This document shows positions 30,943 through 40,622 of a stretch of 42,994 nucleotides of DNA, one piece after another (the stretch's first letter is position 1; every line of letters begins with the position of its first letter). A program made the translations under genes and the position numbers. The notes beneath the pieces are model-generated. The model worked only from the letters and a program-made list of their open reading frames with translations. It made no database searches and was not told the DNA's origin. The stretch covers positions 1-42,994 of the forward strand of contig QFNF01000026.1 in the NCBI GenBank assembly GCA_003240755.1. The letters run 5' to 3'. The stretch is from Sphingomonas hengshuiensis (GTDB lineage: Bacteria > Pseudomonadota > Alphaproteobacteria > Sphingomonadales > Sphingomonadaceae).

Positions 30943-31944
30943 TCAATTCACCCCCACGTTCCGCTCGGCCAGCTTGCGCTCCCACGCCACCGCATCGCGG
31001 ACGATCTTGTCGAGATCGGCATGTTGCGGCCGCCACGGCAGCTTCGACAGGATCGTGCTGTTGTCCGCCACCAGCGCATCGGGGTCGCCGGCACGGCGCC
31101 CTTCCAGCTTGCGTTCGATGGTACGGTTCGTCACCCGGTCGACCGCGTCGAGCACTTCGAGCACCGAATAGCCGCGGCCATAGCCGGCGTTCATCGTGTG
31201 GTTGCCGGTCGGATCGGCCATCAGCAGGTCGAGCGCGTGGACATGCGCGTCGGCGAGGTCGCTGACATGGATATAGTCGCGCACCCCGGTACCATCGGGG
31301 GTGGCGAAGTCGGTGCCATAGACGCCGACATGCCCGCGCTTGCCGGTCGCCGCCTCGACCGCGACCTTGATGAGATGCGTGGCGCCCGCCGTCGACTGGC
31401 CGCTGCGCCCCTGCGGGTCGGCACCGGCCACATTGAAATAGCGCAGCGCCGCATAGTTGATCGGATGCGCCGCGGCGACGTCGGCCAGCATGATCTCGGT
31501 CATCAGCTTCGACATGCCATACGGGTTGATCGGCTGTTTCGGGCTGTCCTCGCGTACCGGCACGACGTCGGGAATGCCGTAGGTGGCGGCGGTGGACGAG
31601 AAGATGAAGTGCTTCACCCCGCCGGCCACCGCGCTTTCGATCAGGCTGCGCGAGGCGGCGGTGTTGTTGCGGTAGTATTTCAGCGGATTTTCGACCGATT
31701 CGGGTACCACCACCGATCCGGCGAAGTGCAGGATCGCATGGACGTCATGTTCGGCGATCGCCGCACGCATCGCCGCGTCGTCGCTGATATCGGCGACGAC
31801 CAGCGTCGCGCGGGGATCGACCGCCCAGTCGAATCCGGTGACGAGATTGTCGACGACGACCACGTCATGGCCCGCATCGAGCAGCGCCAGCACCGCATGG
31901 CTACCGATATAGCCCGCGCCGCCCGTCACCAGAACCTTACCCAT
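30943..31944 (-). CDS. galE: UDP-glucose 4-epimerase
   Basis: NAD-dependent short-chain dehydrogenase/reductase that interconverts UDP-glucose and UDP-galactose, supplying galactose units for polysaccharides. The 333 residues show the NAD motif GGAGYIGS (residues 7-14), [23 protein letters not shown] and the catalytic YGMSK tyrosine-lysine pair, then [13 protein letters not shown] and [14 protein letters not shown]. Start ATG 31944 (MGKVLVTGG) is the usual one. It could feed the exopolysaccharide pathway hinted at by the PrsK/PrsR module, but it is not linked to it. Confidence 0.95.
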   Translation of the reverse strand: MGKVLVTGGAGYIGSHAVLALLDAGHDVVVVDNLVTGFDWAVDPRATLVVADISDDAAMRAAIAEHDVHAILHFAGSVVVPESVENPLKYYRNNTAASRSLIESAVAGGVKHFIFSSTAATYGIPDVVPVREDSPKQPINPYGMSKLMTEIMLADVAAAHPINYAALRYFNVAGADPQGRSGQSTAGATHLIKVAVEAATGKRGHVGVYGTDFATPDGTGVRDYIHVSDLADAHVHALDLLMADPTGNHTMNAGYGRGYSVLEVLDAVDRVTNRTIERKLEGRRAGDPDALVADNSTILSKLPWRPQHADLDKIVRDAVAWERKLAERNVGVN

Positions 31945-32009
31945 TTTGTTCGCCCTCGATTGCACCGCTGTCGTGCGCGCCTATCTCCTTGACCAGAGGA
32001 GATTACGCA

Positions 32010-32552
32010 ATGGCTACCGAACAGGCGACCTTCGCCGGCGGATGTTTCTGGTGCACCGAAGCGGTGTTCCGCGACGTGATTGGTGTCGAACAGGTCGAAA
32101 GCGGCTATATCGGTGGCACGGTAGAGCATCCGACCTACAAGCAGGTCTGCGGCGGCGATACCGGGCATGCGGAGGCGATCCGCATCACCTACGACCCTGC
32201 CGTCATCGGCTATGACGACATGCTCGACATCTTCTTCGCGACGCACGATCCGACGCAGCTAAACCGGCAGGGCAACGATGTCGGTACGCAATATCGCTCC
32301 GCCATCTTCCCGCATTCGCCCGAACAGGAAGCCGCGGCGCGTGCCGGGATCGAGCGGGCGGGCGAGGGGCGCGGCAAGATCGTCACCACCATCGAACCCC
32401 TCGCGACCTGGTATCCGGCCGAGGAGTATCACCAGGAATATTGGGACGGCGAAGGGCAGCGGAACCCGTATTGCATGGCGGTGATCCCGCCCAAGCTGCA
32501 GAAGCTGCGCAAGAGTTTCGCCGCGCGCAGCAAGGCGGTCGAGGCCGCCTGA
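32010..32552 (+). CDS. msrA: Peptide-methionine (S)-S-oxide reductase
   Basis: Repairs oxidised methionine in proteins. The 180 residues carry the catalytic motif GGCFWC (nucleophile Cys12), [24 protein letters not shown] and YHQEYW, all typical of MsrA. ATG 32010 has a good ribosome site (AGAGGAG); an upstream in-frame TTG is less likely. It is divergent from galE, with 65 bases between the starts, and ends before a hairpin. Confidence 0.96.
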   Translation: MATEQATFAGGCFWCTEAVFRDVIGVEQVESGYIGGTVEHPTYKQVCGGDTGHAEAIRITYDPAVIGYDDMLDIFFATHDPTQLNRQGNDVGTQYRSAIFPHSPEQEAAARAGIERAGEGRGKIVTTIEPLATWYPAEEYHQEYWDGEGQRNPYCMAVIPPKLQKLRKSFAARSKAVEAA

Positions 32553-32584
32553 CGCCGCTCCGGTCGAGATGGCATCAAGTTTTG

Positions 32585-32615
32585 CAAGGGCCGTGCCAAT
32601 CTGGCGCGGCCCTTG
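32585..32615 (+). terminator. Hairpin after msrA
   Basis: CAAGGGCCGTGCCA pairs with TGGCGCGGCCCTTG (one G-U pair) around an ATC loop, 32 bases past the msrA stop. No T-run follows, so it may be a factor-assisted or weak terminator. Confidence 0.55.
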
Positions 32616-32664
32616 TGCCGTTCGGGGGGAATTGCTATCTGCGTCGCGGCCATGGGGGCAGGTG

Positions 32665-34650
32665 ATGGGGGCGACGATCGATACGAACGGATCGGACCGG
32701 CGATTGGCGGCCATTCGTGACTATCGGCTGATCGAGGCGATTGGCGACGGTGCGCAGGGCGACCTCGCTCGGCTCGCCGCACAGATCTGCGCTGCCCCGA
32801 TCGCGCTCATCACCGTCATCGGCGCGGACCGGCAATGGTTCATGGCGCAGGTCGGCACCGACCTGTGCGGTACCTCGCTCGACGATGCGATCTGCACCCA
32901 TGCGCTGGCCAGCGACGACATGCTGGTCATTCCCGACCTGTCGCTCGATCCGCGGACCCGCGACAGCGGCATCGTCGCGGATGGGCCACAGATACGGTTC
33001 TATGCCGGCGTGCCGCTCCGCCTTGCCGACGGGGTCGCCGTCGGCACGCTGTGCGTGATCGACACCGTTGCCCGGCCCGAGGGGCTGAGCGCCACGCAGC
33101 GCGACATGCTGTGCAGCCTGGCGCGGCAGGCGACGACGACGCTGGAGTTGCGCCAGTTGCTGGCCGAGCGTGACGCGACGCTGCACCGGATGGCGGCGGC
33201 CGAGGCTGCGATCAGCGGCAACGAACAACGTTGGCGACGCCTGTTCGAGAATATCAGCGACGGCTTCGCGCTGGGTGAGGCGATCCGCGACCCGTCCGGT
33301 CGCGTAATCGACTGGCGCTTCGTCGATGGCAATCCCGCCTGGTTCGCATTGTCGGGATTTGACCGCGCGGCAATGGCCGTGTCGACCGGAAGGCAACTCG
33401 ATCCCGCGGCGCCCGCGCATTGGGCGGACCTGCTGGAAACGATGCTGGCGGATGGCGAACCGATCTGTTTCCTCCATCAGGTTCCCCGTCTGCGCCGCGC
33501 ATTCCGCGGGCATTGCTTCCGGATCGAGGGCGACCGGTTCGGAGCGATCCTGCGCGACGTGACCGAGGACCGTGCGGCGATGCGGCGTCAGGCCGCGCTG
33601 ATCGAACTGGGCGATACGCTGCGCGACTGTCACGGCGTCGGCGATGTCGCGCGGATCGCATCGACGCTCGTCGGCCGGACGCTCGACGTCGCCTGCGCCG
33701 GGTTCGGCCGGATCGACACGACCGTGTCCGAGGTCGAGATCGAACTGGACTGGACCGCTGCCGAGGGCGCATCGATCACCGGTGGCCAGCGTTTTGCGGA
33801 TTATGGTGCCGTCGAGGCATCGATCGCGCAGGGCGAGGCGGTGGTGGTCCACGATGTCGGCAGCGATCCGCGCACCGCGTCGCGGGCGGCGGCCCTGGCC
33901 GATCGCGCGATCGGCGCGTTCGTGATCGTGCCGGTTCGCCGCGACGGGCGCAGTACCTCGGCGTTCATCGTCCAGGCGCCCGAGCCGCGGCGCTGGGCCG
34001 CCGAGGACATCGTGTTCCTGCGCAAGGTCGCCGACCGGGTCGAGGTGGGCATGGCGCAGGTCGAATCGGAAACGCGCCAGACCCTGTTGATCCAGGAACT
34101 GGCGCACCGGCTGAAGAACACTCTTTCGATGGTACAGGCGATCGCGTCGCAGACGTTGCGGGGATCGGTCGATCGCACGCCGCTGGAAGCATTCGAACGG
34201 CGGCTGCATGCGCTGGGCGTCGCGCATGACGTGCTGGTCGAACGCAACTGGGTCGGCGCGGACATGCGCACGACCATCGGACAGGTGCTGGCGGTGTTCG
34301 GCTGCGACGAGCGGCTGGTGATACGCGGCCCCGACGTGGCGCTGGGCGCGCGTGCTGCGCTGGCGCTGGCGCTGATCCTGCACGAACTCGGCACCAACGC
34401 GGTCAAATATGGCGCGCTCTCGAATGCCGATGGCTGCATCACCCTGTCATGGGATGTCGTCGCCGGGCGGATCGAGATGACGTGGCATGAACAGGGTGGC
34501 CCGGCCGTCGTCGTCCCGTCGCGGCGCGGCTTCGGATCGAAACTGCTGCGACTGGGGCTTGCCGGTACCGGTGACAGTGAGATCTGCTACGACCCCGGCG
34601 GTGTCCGGGTGGTGATGCGTGCCGACCTTTCGGAACTGACCGGCGGGTAA
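32665..34650 (+). CDS. HWE-family sensor histidine kinase with GAF and PAS domains
   Basis: Cytoplasmic sensor kinase of 661 residues with no membrane helix. An N-terminal GAF domain (about 20-170; DDAICTHALASDD, FYAGVPLRLADGVAVGTLCVID) is followed by a PAS-like domain (about 190-310; LFENISDGFALGEAI), a second GAF domain (about 320-465), and an HWE kinase core: H box LIQELAHRLKNTLSMVQAI (His481), LILHELGTNAVKYGALS and TWHEQGGPAV. HWE kinases are typical of alphaproteobacteria and often serve light or stress responses. No response regulator is adjacent, so its partner is unknown. ATG 32665 has a G-rich site (GGGGGCAGGTG). Confidence 0.93.
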   Translation: MGATIDTNGSDRRLAAIRDYRLIEAIGDGAQGDLARLAAQICAAPIALITVIGADRQWFMAQVGTDLCGTSLDDAICTHALASDDMLVIPDLSLDPRTRDSGIVADGPQIRFYAGVPLRLADGVAVGTLCVIDTVARPEGLSATQRDMLCSLARQATTTLELRQLLAERDATLHRMAAAEAAISGNEQRWRRLFENISDGFALGEAIRDPSGRVIDWRFVDGNPAWFALSGFDRAAMAVSTGRQLDPAAPAHWADLLETMLADGEPICFLHQVPRLRRAFRGHCFRIEGDRFGAILRDVTEDRAAMRRQAALIELGDTLRDCHGVGDVARIASTLVGRTLDVACAGFGRIDTTVSEVEIELDWTAAEGASITGGQRFADYGAVEASIAQGEAVVVHDVGSDPRTASRAAALADRAIGAFVIVPVRRDGRSTSAFIVQAPEPRRWAAEDIVFLRKVADRVEVGMAQVESETRQTLLIQELAHRLKNTLSMVQAIASQTLRGSVDRTPLEAFERRLHALGVAHDVLVERNWVGADMRTTIGQVLAVFGCDERLVIRGPDVALGARAALALALILHELGTNAVKYGALSNADGCITLSWDVVAGRIEMTWHEQGGPAVVVPSRRGFGSKLLRLGLAGTGDSEICYDPGGVRVVMRADLSELTGG

Positions 34651-34657
34651 ACGCAAA

Positions 34658-34683
34658 CGGGCCGCCCCATCAGGGACGGCCCG
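34658..34683. terminator. Terminator between the HWE kinase and GlsB-type genes
   Basis: CGGGCCGCCCC pairs with GGGACGGCCCG (one mismatch) around an ATCA loop between two convergent genes. On the minus strand the stem is followed by TTTGCGTTT, so it probably serves the minus-strand gene best and both to some extent. Confidence 0.7.
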
Positions 34684-34709
34684 TCATGCCCGTCGGTGGA
34701 AACGGTGCC

Positions 34710-34961
34710 TTAACGCACCGAACCGCGACGAACGAGGTTCACGATCGCCAGCAGGACGACCGCGCCCAGCAGCGAATACAGGAAGCTCATCACGGTGATG
34801 CCGTTGTTGATGTTCGCGCCGGTCACGAACCCTGCGATCACTGCGCCGACAATACCGACGACGACATTCAGGATGATGCCCTGCTGCGCATCGGTCCGCA
34901 TGATGATGCTGGCCAGCCAGCCCACGATACCGCCCACGACCAGCCAGATGATGATACCCAT
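34710..34961 (-). CDS. GlsB/YeaQ/YmgE-family stress membrane protein
   Basis: 83-residue inner-membrane protein, nearly all hydrophobic, with three predicted helices: MGIIIWLVVGGIVGWLASII, ILNVVVGIVGAVIAGFV and FLYSLLGAVVLLAIVNLV. The Gly-rich pattern with a short charged loop (MRTDAQQG) is the transglycosylase-associated family signature. Members are often induced by envelope or acid stress, but their activity is not established. ATG 34961 has a good ribosome site (GGAGGG, six bases upstream). Confidence 0.93.
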   Translation of the reverse strand: MGIIIWLVVGGIVGWLASIIMRTDAQQGIILNVVVGIVGAVIAGFVTGANINNGITVMSFLYSLLGAVVLLAIVNLVRRGSVR

Positions 34962-35069
34962 GTGACGTCCCTCCATTTGCTGTCTGCAACCCGGCAATTT
35001 CGCACCGGGCGTACGAAGGGAAGACTCTTTAGGGACTGGCTTGTTCCGCCTCCGTTTTAAGTTGGACGA

Positions 35070-35372
35070 TCAATATTTGCGCTGCTGGCGTTCGTACAGG
35101 GACTTGTAGTGCTGGATGCGCGTCACGCGCAGGCCCGGCATGCCCGACCGGTCGACCGCGCGCTGCCATCCGGCGAACTCCTCCGCCGACAGATTGTAGC
35201 GGGCGCACACGTCGTCGACGCTCAGCAGGCCGCCATTGACCGCGGCTACGACCTCTGCCTTGCGACGAACGACCCAGCGGGTCGTGTCGGGCGGGGGCAG
35301 CGAATCGATCGTGAGCGGCTCCCCCAGGGGGCCGATCACCTTTGCCGGACGGATCTTCTGGTTCTCAATCAT
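35070..35372 (-). CDS. sciP: CtrA inhibitor SciP (DUF1153)
   Basis: Small helix-turn-helix protein that in Caulobacter binds CtrA and blocks its activation of cell-cycle promoters. The 100 residues carry the diagnostic run PPPDTTRWVVRRKAEVV with AAVNGGLLSVDDVCARYNLS, then EEFAGWQRAV and a basic C-terminus. The presence of sciP indicates CtrA-controlled cell-cycle genes as in other alphaproteobacteria. It is a single gene. No CtrA-type TTAA-N7-TTAA site was seen upstream. Confidence 0.95.
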   Translation of the reverse strand: MIENQKIRPAKVIGPLGEPLTIDSLPPPDTTRWVVRRKAEVVAAVNGGLLSVDDVCARYNLSAEEFAGWQRAVDRSGMPGLRVTRIQHYKSLYERQQRKY

Positions 35373-35491
35373 ACTGGACCTCGAGCCGGGGCCTGCTGCC
35401 CCTCAAACCTTCTTGTGCGGTCATGCGCGAACGCGGTTGAACATCGGCTAAAACGGCTAGGTAAACATCATCTTCATTCGCCGGCCTTCCA

Positions 35492-35743
35492 TCAAGGGTT
35501 CGCGGTAGACCGGTATTCCGGCACGGTACATGCCCGCAGGAGCGCGGCTGTCCATCCGTTGAACGCCCCGTCGGTCGGGTTCAGCAACGACACGGGGGCG
35601 CGTTTCCAAACCAGCCGGGTCTGCAGCCTTGCCGTCGGCGTAGCCGCCTGCCGACCGGTCGCCGCAGCCAGCAGCACGGCCAGCTCCGTCGGCAGGGCGG
35701 TGATCGCGGCACCACGATCGAAACGGGCGAAACTCAGGTCCAA
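35492..35743 (-). CDS. Hypothetical protein, 83 residues, TTG start
   Basis: Unrecognised short protein between sciP and mnmA. Third codon positions are mostly G or C, as in the neighbouring genes, which supports coding. The sequence begins LDLSFARFDRGAAI and contains LPTELAVLLAAATGRQA, KRAPVSLLNPTDGAFNGW and ACTVPEYRS; it has no membrane segment and no known motif. TTG at 35743 is preceded by GGAAAG at five bases. The frame stays open a little further upstream without a better start. Another reading of this region on the same strand is less protein-like. Confidence 0.45.
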   Translation of the reverse strand: MDLSFARFDRGAAITALPTELAVLLAAATGRQAATPTARLQTRLVWKRAPVSLLNPTDGAFNGWTAALLRACTVPEYRSTANP

Positions 35744-35853
35744 GGCGTCTTTCCAGATGGATATCGTCCGACCGATATGGGGGAGACTGTTGAAGGTCCG
35801 GTAAATGGCGGCGTATTTTGCAACCGAACCGCGAAGCGCCTATCTGGCGCACC

Positions 35854-36948
35854 ATGGACCTTGGTGACTTCCAGCTTGATTCCCCCGTTTCCGCGCGCCG
35901 CATCGTCGTGGCGATGTCGGGTGGGGTCGACAGTTCGGTGGTGGCGGCGCTCGCGCAGGCGACGGGCGCGGAGACGATCGGCGTCACGCTGCAGCTCTAC
36001 GATCACGGCGCGGCGGTGGGCCGCGCCGGATCGTGCTGCGCCGGACGCGACATTCGCGATGCCCGTGCGGTGTGCGACCGGCTCGGCATCGCGCACTATG
36101 TGTTCGACCATGAAAGCAGCTTCCGCGAGACGGTGATCGACGATTTCGCCGATGCCTATCTGGCCGGACGCACGCCGATCCCCTGCGTGAAGTGCAATAT
36201 GGGGCCGAAATTTACCGACCTGTTCGCGCTGGCGCGCGATCTGGGGGCCGACTGCCTGGCGACCGGTCATTATATCCGCCGGGTGATGGGACCGAACGGT
36301 GCCGAGCTGCACCGCGCGGTCGATCCCGCGCGCGACCAGAGCTATTTCCTGTTCGCGACCACGCAGGACCAGTTGGATTTCCTGCGCTTTCCGCTGGGCG
36401 CCATGCCCAAGGCGCGAGTGCGCGAGATCGCGCATGAACTCGGCCTTGGCGTCGCGGGGAAGCCCGACAGCCAGGATATCTGTTTCGTACCCGATGGCGA
36501 TTATGCCGGTCTGGTCCGCAAGCTGCGTCCCGAGGCGAAGGAAGGCGGCGAGATCGTCGATCTGGAAGGGCGGGTGCTTGGCCGGCATGGCGGGCTGGTC
36601 GGCTATACCGTCGGGCAGCGCCGCGGGCTGGAGATCGGGGGCCTTGCCGAACCGCTCTATGTCGTGCGGCTGGAACCGGCGACGAAGCGGCTGGTCGTGG
36701 GGCCCCGCAGCGCGCTGGCGGTCGGCGCGGCGCGATTGTCGGACCTCAACTGGATCGGCGGCGACCATGCCGGGCCGTTGACCGCCAAGGTGCGGTCGAT
36801 GGCCAAGCCGGTGCCGGCGCGGCTGGCCGGCGACCATCTGCTGTTCGACGCCCCCGAATATGGCGTCGCACCGGGGCAGGCGGCGGTGCTCTATGCCGGC
36901 GAGCGGGTGCTGGGTGGCGGCTGGATCGAGGGGACGGAAGCGGCCTGA
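35854..36948 (+). CDS. mnmA: tRNA-specific 2-thiouridylase MnmA
   Basis: Makes the 2-thio group of wobble uridine 34 in tRNAs for Lys, Glu and Gln, using sulfur passed from the Tus/IscS relay. The 364-residue protein has the ATP-binding PP-loop [13 protein letters not shown], a catalytic Cys in PCVKCN, the partner Cys in [10 protein letters not shown], and the tRNA-binding [17 protein letters not shown] 35854 fits the alphaproteobacterial N-terminus ([11 protein letters not shown]); an in-frame TTG upstream at 35818 is unlikely. Confidence 0.96.
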   Translation: MDLGDFQLDSPVSARRIVVAMSGGVDSSVVAALAQATGAETIGVTLQLYDHGAAVGRAGSCCAGRDIRDARAVCDRLGIAHYVFDHESSFRETVIDDFADAYLAGRTPIPCVKCNMGPKFTDLFALARDLGADCLATGHYIRRVMGPNGAELHRAVDPARDQSYFLFATTQDQLDFLRFPLGAMPKARVREIAHELGLGVAGKPDSQDICFVPDGDYAGLVRKLRPEAKEGGEIVDLEGRVLGRHGGLVGYTVGQRRGLEIGGLAEPLYVVRLEPATKRLVVGPRSALAVGAARLSDLNWIGGDHAGPLTAKVRSMAKPVPARLAGDHLLFDAPEYGVAPGQAAVLYAGERVLGGGWIEGTEAA

Positions 36949-37094
36949 CATTCTCCGCGGCACGACGAGGGGGCGGCGGGGGCATGTCGGCGACCACATG
37001 GCCGCGTCGGGCAGCTTCCCTGCGGCGCCGCTGCGCAGCCGTACCGGGGGAGGAGCTTGCTCCCGTCCGAAGCACCGCCTACAGCCCCGACCCG

Positions 37095-37757
37095 ATGCTG
37101 CCCGCGCTATCCCATGTCCGCGACTGGATCTTCGATCTGGACAACACGCTGTACCCGGCGTCGTCCAACCTCTTCGCCGAGATCGAGGCGCGCATGGGGC
37201 AATATATCTGCACCCTGCTCGACTGCGATGCGGAAGAGGCGCACCGCGTGCAGAAAATGCACTTCCACAACCACGGCACGTCGCTGTCGGGGCTGATGGC
37301 GGAACAGGCGGTCGACCCGCACCATTTCCTCGATTTCGTCCATGATATCGACCTGTCGGCGCTGGTGCCCGATCCCGACCTGCCGCGCCTGCTCGCCGCG
37401 CTGCCCGGGCGCAAGCTGGTCTTCACCAATGGCGACGTGCCCTATGCCACGCGCGTGCTGGATCGGCTGGGCCTGTCGGACAGCTTCGCCGGCATTCACG
37501 ATATCCACGCGACCGCCTATCGCCCCAAGCCGCATGCCAGCGCCTATGCCGGGCTGTGCGCGGCGTGGGAGATCGATCCGGCGGCCGCGCTGTTCGCCGA
37601 GGACATGGCACGCAACCTCGTGCCGGCCAAGGCGGCGGGGATGACCACCGTGTGGGTCGACAACGGCTCCGAACAGGGGCCCGGCGGCGCGCGGGACCAT
37701 ATCGATTACATCACGCACGATATCGTGGCGTGGCTACGCTTCGTGGAGGAATCATGA
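37095..37757 (+). CDS. HAD-family pyrimidine 5'-nucleotidase
   Basis: 220-residue HAD hydrolase, subfamily IA, of the pyrimidine 5'-nucleotidase (SDT1-like) group. Motif I is [15 protein letters not shown], motif II VFTNGD, Lys in [10 protein letters not shown], and motif [12 protein letters not shown]. The start is taken at 37095 because the family N-terminus is short before motif I; an in-frame ATG at 36984 would add 37 residues of no family resemblance. Its stop overlaps the dapD start (ATGA). In alphaproteobacteria this pair is often found together, although no shared pathway is known. Confidence 0.9.
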   Translation: MLPALSHVRDWIFDLDNTLYPASSNLFAEIEARMGQYICTLLDCDAEEAHRVQKMHFHNHGTSLSGLMAEQAVDPHHFLDFVHDIDLSALVPDPDLPRLLAALPGRKLVFTNGDVPYATRVLDRLGLSDSFAGIHDIHATAYRPKPHASAYAGLCAAWEIDPAAALFAEDMARNLVPAKAAGMTTVWVDNGSEQGPGGARDHIDYITHDIVAWLRFVEES

Positions 37758-38572
37758 CCGACCTTGCTGCCCAGATCGACGCCGCCTGGGAAAACCGTGC
37801 CGAGCTGACCGTCCATACCCAAGGCAAGGTTCGCGACGCGGTCGACGCTGCGCTGGCGCTGCTCGATTCGGGCGAGGCGCGCGTCGCCGAGCCGGTCGGC
37901 GACGGCTGGCAGGTCAACCAGTGGCTGAAAAAGGCGGTGCTGCTGTCCTTCCGCCTCAACGACAATCAGATCATGGACGGTCCCGGCGGTTCCAACTGGT
38001 TCGACAAGGTGCCGGGCAAGTTCACCGGCTGGGGCGAGCATCGTTTCCGCGAGGCGGGTTTCCGCGCGGTGCCGGGCAGCATCGTGCGGCGCGGCGCGTT
38101 CATCGGCAAAGGTGCGATCCTGATGCCGAGCTTCGTCAATATCGGCGCCTATGTCGGTGAAGGCACGATGGTCGATACATGGGCGACCGTGGGGTCGTGC
38201 GCGCAGATCGGCAAGAACGTCCACCTGTCGGGCGGTGCCGGCATCGGCGGCGTGCTCGAACCGCTGCAGGCCGACCCGGTCGTCATCGGCGACGGCGCGT
38301 TCATCGGTGCGCGCGCCGAAGTCGCCGAGGGTGTCCGCGTCGGTGAAGGCGCGGTGCTGTCGATGGGCGTCTATCTCGGCGCCTCGACCAAGATCATCGA
38401 CCGGGCGACCGGCGAAGTCTTCCGTGGCGAAGTCCCGCCCTATGCGGTCGTCGTGCCCGGCTCGATCGGTGGCGGTGACGGCAGGCCGGCGCTGTACTGC
38501 GCGGTAATCGTCAAGCGCGTCGACGCGCAGACCCGCTCGAAGACCAGCATCAACGATCTGTTGCGCGACTGA
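37754..38572 (+). CDS. dapD: 2,3,4,5-tetrahydropyridine-2,6-dicarboxylate N-succinyltransferase
   Basis: Succinylates tetrahydrodipicolinate with succinyl-CoA in the succinylase branch of lysine and meso-diaminopimelate synthesis. The 272-residue protein has an N-terminal helical domain and a left-handed beta-helix of hexapeptide repeats ([20 protein letters not shown] and onwards), with conserved [17 protein letters not shown]. The C-terminal [13 protein letters not shown] is the family end. ATG 37754 has GGAGGA five bases upstream and overlaps the HAD gene. Confidence 0.97.
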   Translation: MTDLAAQIDAAWENRAELTVHTQGKVRDAVDAALALLDSGEARVAEPVGDGWQVNQWLKKAVLLSFRLNDNQIMDGPGGSNWFDKVPGKFTGWGEHRFREAGFRAVPGSIVRRGAFIGKGAILMPSFVNIGAYVGEGTMVDTWATVGSCAQIGKNVHLSGGAGIGGVLEPLQADPVVIGDGAFIGARAEVAEGVRVGEGAVLSMGVYLGASTKIIDRATGEVFRGEVPPYAVVVPGSIGGGDGRPALYCAVIVKRVDAQTRSKTSINDLLRD

Positions 38573-38650
38573 AACCGCTCCCGCGTCGGGAAGGGTGTAT
38601 GCAGCCGCCGGATCGCCGTTCGGTGCTACGCGCGCAACGGTTGGCGCGGT

Positions 38651-39880
38651 TCAGGGATAGGTGGCATCGACCGGGGGCTGCCCCGCCATCGATGCCGCCA
38701 CCGCCTCCGCCCGTTCCAGCACGCGCAGCACATTGCCCTGGGCCAGCGCCGCCAGATCGGCGTCGCTCCACCCGCGCCGCGCCAGTTCGGCGAACAGCAG
38801 CGGATAGCCGTCGACACCGCCCATGCCCTCGGGACCGGTCCCCGAAATCCCGTCATAATCGCCGCCGATCCCGACCGCGGCACGTCCGGCGACCTTTGCG
38901 ATATGTTCGACATGGTTCGCCATCGTCGCCGCCGTCACCCGTGGCGCGGGGTTGGCCGCTTCCCATGCCCCGAGGGCGGGCGGCGTCTGCGTGCCATAGA
39001 GATTGCCGGGCAACCCCTGTGCCTTGGCAAACGCGCCGCGGCGATTGTCCCAGGCGTTCCACTCGGCCGACAGGAAGGCGGGATAGGCATTGACCATCAC
39101 CACGCCGCCCTTCGCCCCGATCTGACGCAGCAGGTCGTCGGGGATATTGCGCGGCCGGTCGGCCAGCGCGCGCGCGTTGGAGTGCGATGCGATCACCGGT
39201 GCCCGCGACACCGCCAGCGCCGCCGCCATCGTCGCGTCCGACACGTGCGACACGTCGACCAGCATGCCCAACCGGTTCATTTCCTGCACCACCTGTCGCC
39301 CGAACGGGGTCAGTCCATTGGCCTGCGGGGTATCGGTCGACGCATCGGCCCAACCGACGCTCTTGCTATGCGTCAGCGTCATGTAGCGTACGCCAAGATT
39401 GTAGTATTGACGCAGCACGGAGAGCCGTCCGTCGATCTGGTGGCCGCCTTCGACGCCGATCAGCGAGGCGATGCGGCCGCCCTTCGCGATCCGCGCCATG
39501 TCGGCAGCGTCGCGCGCCAGCGCCATCCGCGCGGGGTTGGCGGCGATCATTCGGCGGACGATGTCGATCTGCTCGATCGTCGTTTCCACGGCCTGCGGAC
39601 CGGTGGTCGTCGCCGGAATCCATACCGACCAGAATTGCCCGCCGACGTGCCCGCGCGCCAGCCGGGGCAGGTCGGTCTGCAGCGGCGGGTCAATCCGGCT
39701 GGTATCGGCGCGCAGGTCGACCGATTCGACCGCCGCATGATGATGCTCGCGAATACCCCAGGGGAGATCGTTATGCCCGTCGATGACCGGCGCGCGTTGC
39801 AGCACGCGTTCTGCGCGTGCGCGATCCTGTGCGGTGGGGGCAGGCGCTTGGGCGGCGAGGAGCAGGAGCGGTAGCAGCAT
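38651..39880 (-). CDS. Membrane dipeptidase (M19 family)
   Basis: 409-residue exported zinc dipeptidase. An N-terminal signal (MLLPLLLLAAQAPAPTA) is followed by the amidohydrolase fold with zinc ligands in VIDGHNDLPW (His, Asp), LIGVEGGHQI (Glu), VDVSHVSD and IASHSNAR (His residues); the C-terminal VGIGGDYDGISG supplies the last Asp. Renal-dipeptidase-like enzymes cleave dipeptides and some D-amino-acid dipeptides in the periplasm. It is a single gene, convergent with dapD. Confidence 0.94.
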   Translation of the reverse strand: MLLPLLLLAAQAPAPTAQDRARAERVLQRAPVIDGHNDLPWGIREHHHAAVESVDLRADTSRIDPPLQTDLPRLARGHVGGQFWSVWIPATTTGPQAVETTIEQIDIVRRMIAANPARMALARDAADMARIAKGGRIASLIGVEGGHQIDGRLSVLRQYYNLGVRYMTLTHSKSVGWADASTDTPQANGLTPFGRQVVQEMNRLGMLVDVSHVSDATMAAALAVSRAPVIASHSNARALADRPRNIPDDLLRQIGAKGGVVMVNAYPAFLSAEWNAWDNRRGAFAKAQGLPGNLYGTQTPPALGAWEAANPAPRVTAATMANHVEHIAKVAGRAAVGIGGDYDGISGTGPEGMGGVDGYPLLFAELARRGWSDADLAALAQGNVLRVLERAEAVAASMAGQPPVDATYP

Positions 39881-39966
39881 GGCTCCACGCTACCGCGTCG
39901 TCACGCCGTGCGACAAGTGTTACGGTCGGTATCGGACCATGCGCGAAGGATATGGAAGCCGTGCCG

Positions 39967-40467
39967 ATGTACGCCATGCTGCTGTTGCTCGCCGGACAGG
40001 CCAATGTGCAAACCCCGCCCGAGCGGATCTCGATCCTGGTCGATCCCTGCGCCTCGCGACGGCGCAATTCGCGGGATGACGAGATCCTGGTATGTGGCGA
40101 CGTGGCGCGTGATCCCCGCATTCCCCTGCCGGCCGAACGGACGCCGCCCGACCGACCGCTCGCCTCCAACCCCTATGCCGATGGCCGGGGCGCGGCGATG
40201 GCGGCGGCAAGCCCATGTGCGACGCTGTCGCAAGGGTGCACGACCGGCGTCGACCTTTTCGGCGGGGGCACCTTCCTCGTCCGGGCGGTGGGGAAGCTGA
40301 TCGATCCGGGGAGTTGTTGCGAGGAGGCCGGCGAATTTAAAGATGTCGGTAAACTGGTCGGCGACATTTTCCGCGGCGTGAAGGGCGGGCCGTCGAAACA
40401 GGAACGGGCAAGGCGGGTGGCGATCCCGCTCGATCCGGCGGTGCCGTTGCCGACAGCGGTGCAGTAG
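39967..40467 (+). CDS. Exported hypothetical protein of sphingomonad type
   Basis: 166-residue protein of unknown role. A short hydrophobic N-terminus (MYAMLLLLAGQANVQT) looks like a signal peptide. The next part has an RDDEILVCG stretch, a motif seen in many small exported sphingomonad proteins. Six cysteines (for example in SPCATLSQGC and GSCCEEAG) suggest disulfides in the periplasm. ATG 39967 is a compromise; an in-frame ATG at 39952 also exists, with AAGGA almost touching it. Confidence 0.7.
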   Translation: MYAMLLLLAGQANVQTPPERISILVDPCASRRRNSRDDEILVCGDVARDPRIPLPAERTPPDRPLASNPYADGRGAAMAAASPCATLSQGCTTGVDLFGGGTFLVRAVGKLIDPGSCCEEAGEFKDVGKLVGDIFRGVKGGPSKQERARRVAIPLDPAVPLPTAVQ

Positions 40468-40522
40468 CGCCCTGCCTGTTTCGGATGTCGCGCCCCGCAG
40501 TTGGGGTGCGTCGGAAGCGGTA

Positions 40523-40595
40523 GCGACCGCCGGCGCGAGCCCGCTTCGACCTGAAGGAAGATATGCCGGCGGTCGTCGCTACGACGACCGCCGGC
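40523..40595. repeat. Three-part inverted repeat between convergent genes
   Basis: Segment B (40565-40578, GCCGGCGGTCGTCG) is the exact reverse complement of segment C (40582-40595), with a CTA loop, a strong 14-bp hairpin. Segment A (40523-40534, GCGACCGCCGGC) has nearly the same sequence as C, so B could pair with A instead. It sits behind etfA and probably stops transcription. Confidence 0.7.
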
Positions 40596-40622
40596 AGCGG
40601 CGTGCAATTTGCGTGGTCTGGC

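Noticed and set aside
34998..35069. GACTC (GANTC, CcrM-type) site at 35023 as a cell-cycle control element of the GlsB-type gene
   Set aside because: A single GANTC is expected by chance at this length and no paired CtrA site was found.
36984..37094. N-terminal extension of the HAD nucleotidase gene
   Set aside because: The added 37 residues are Arg-rich and unlike any family member, although the upstream ATG has a G-rich site.
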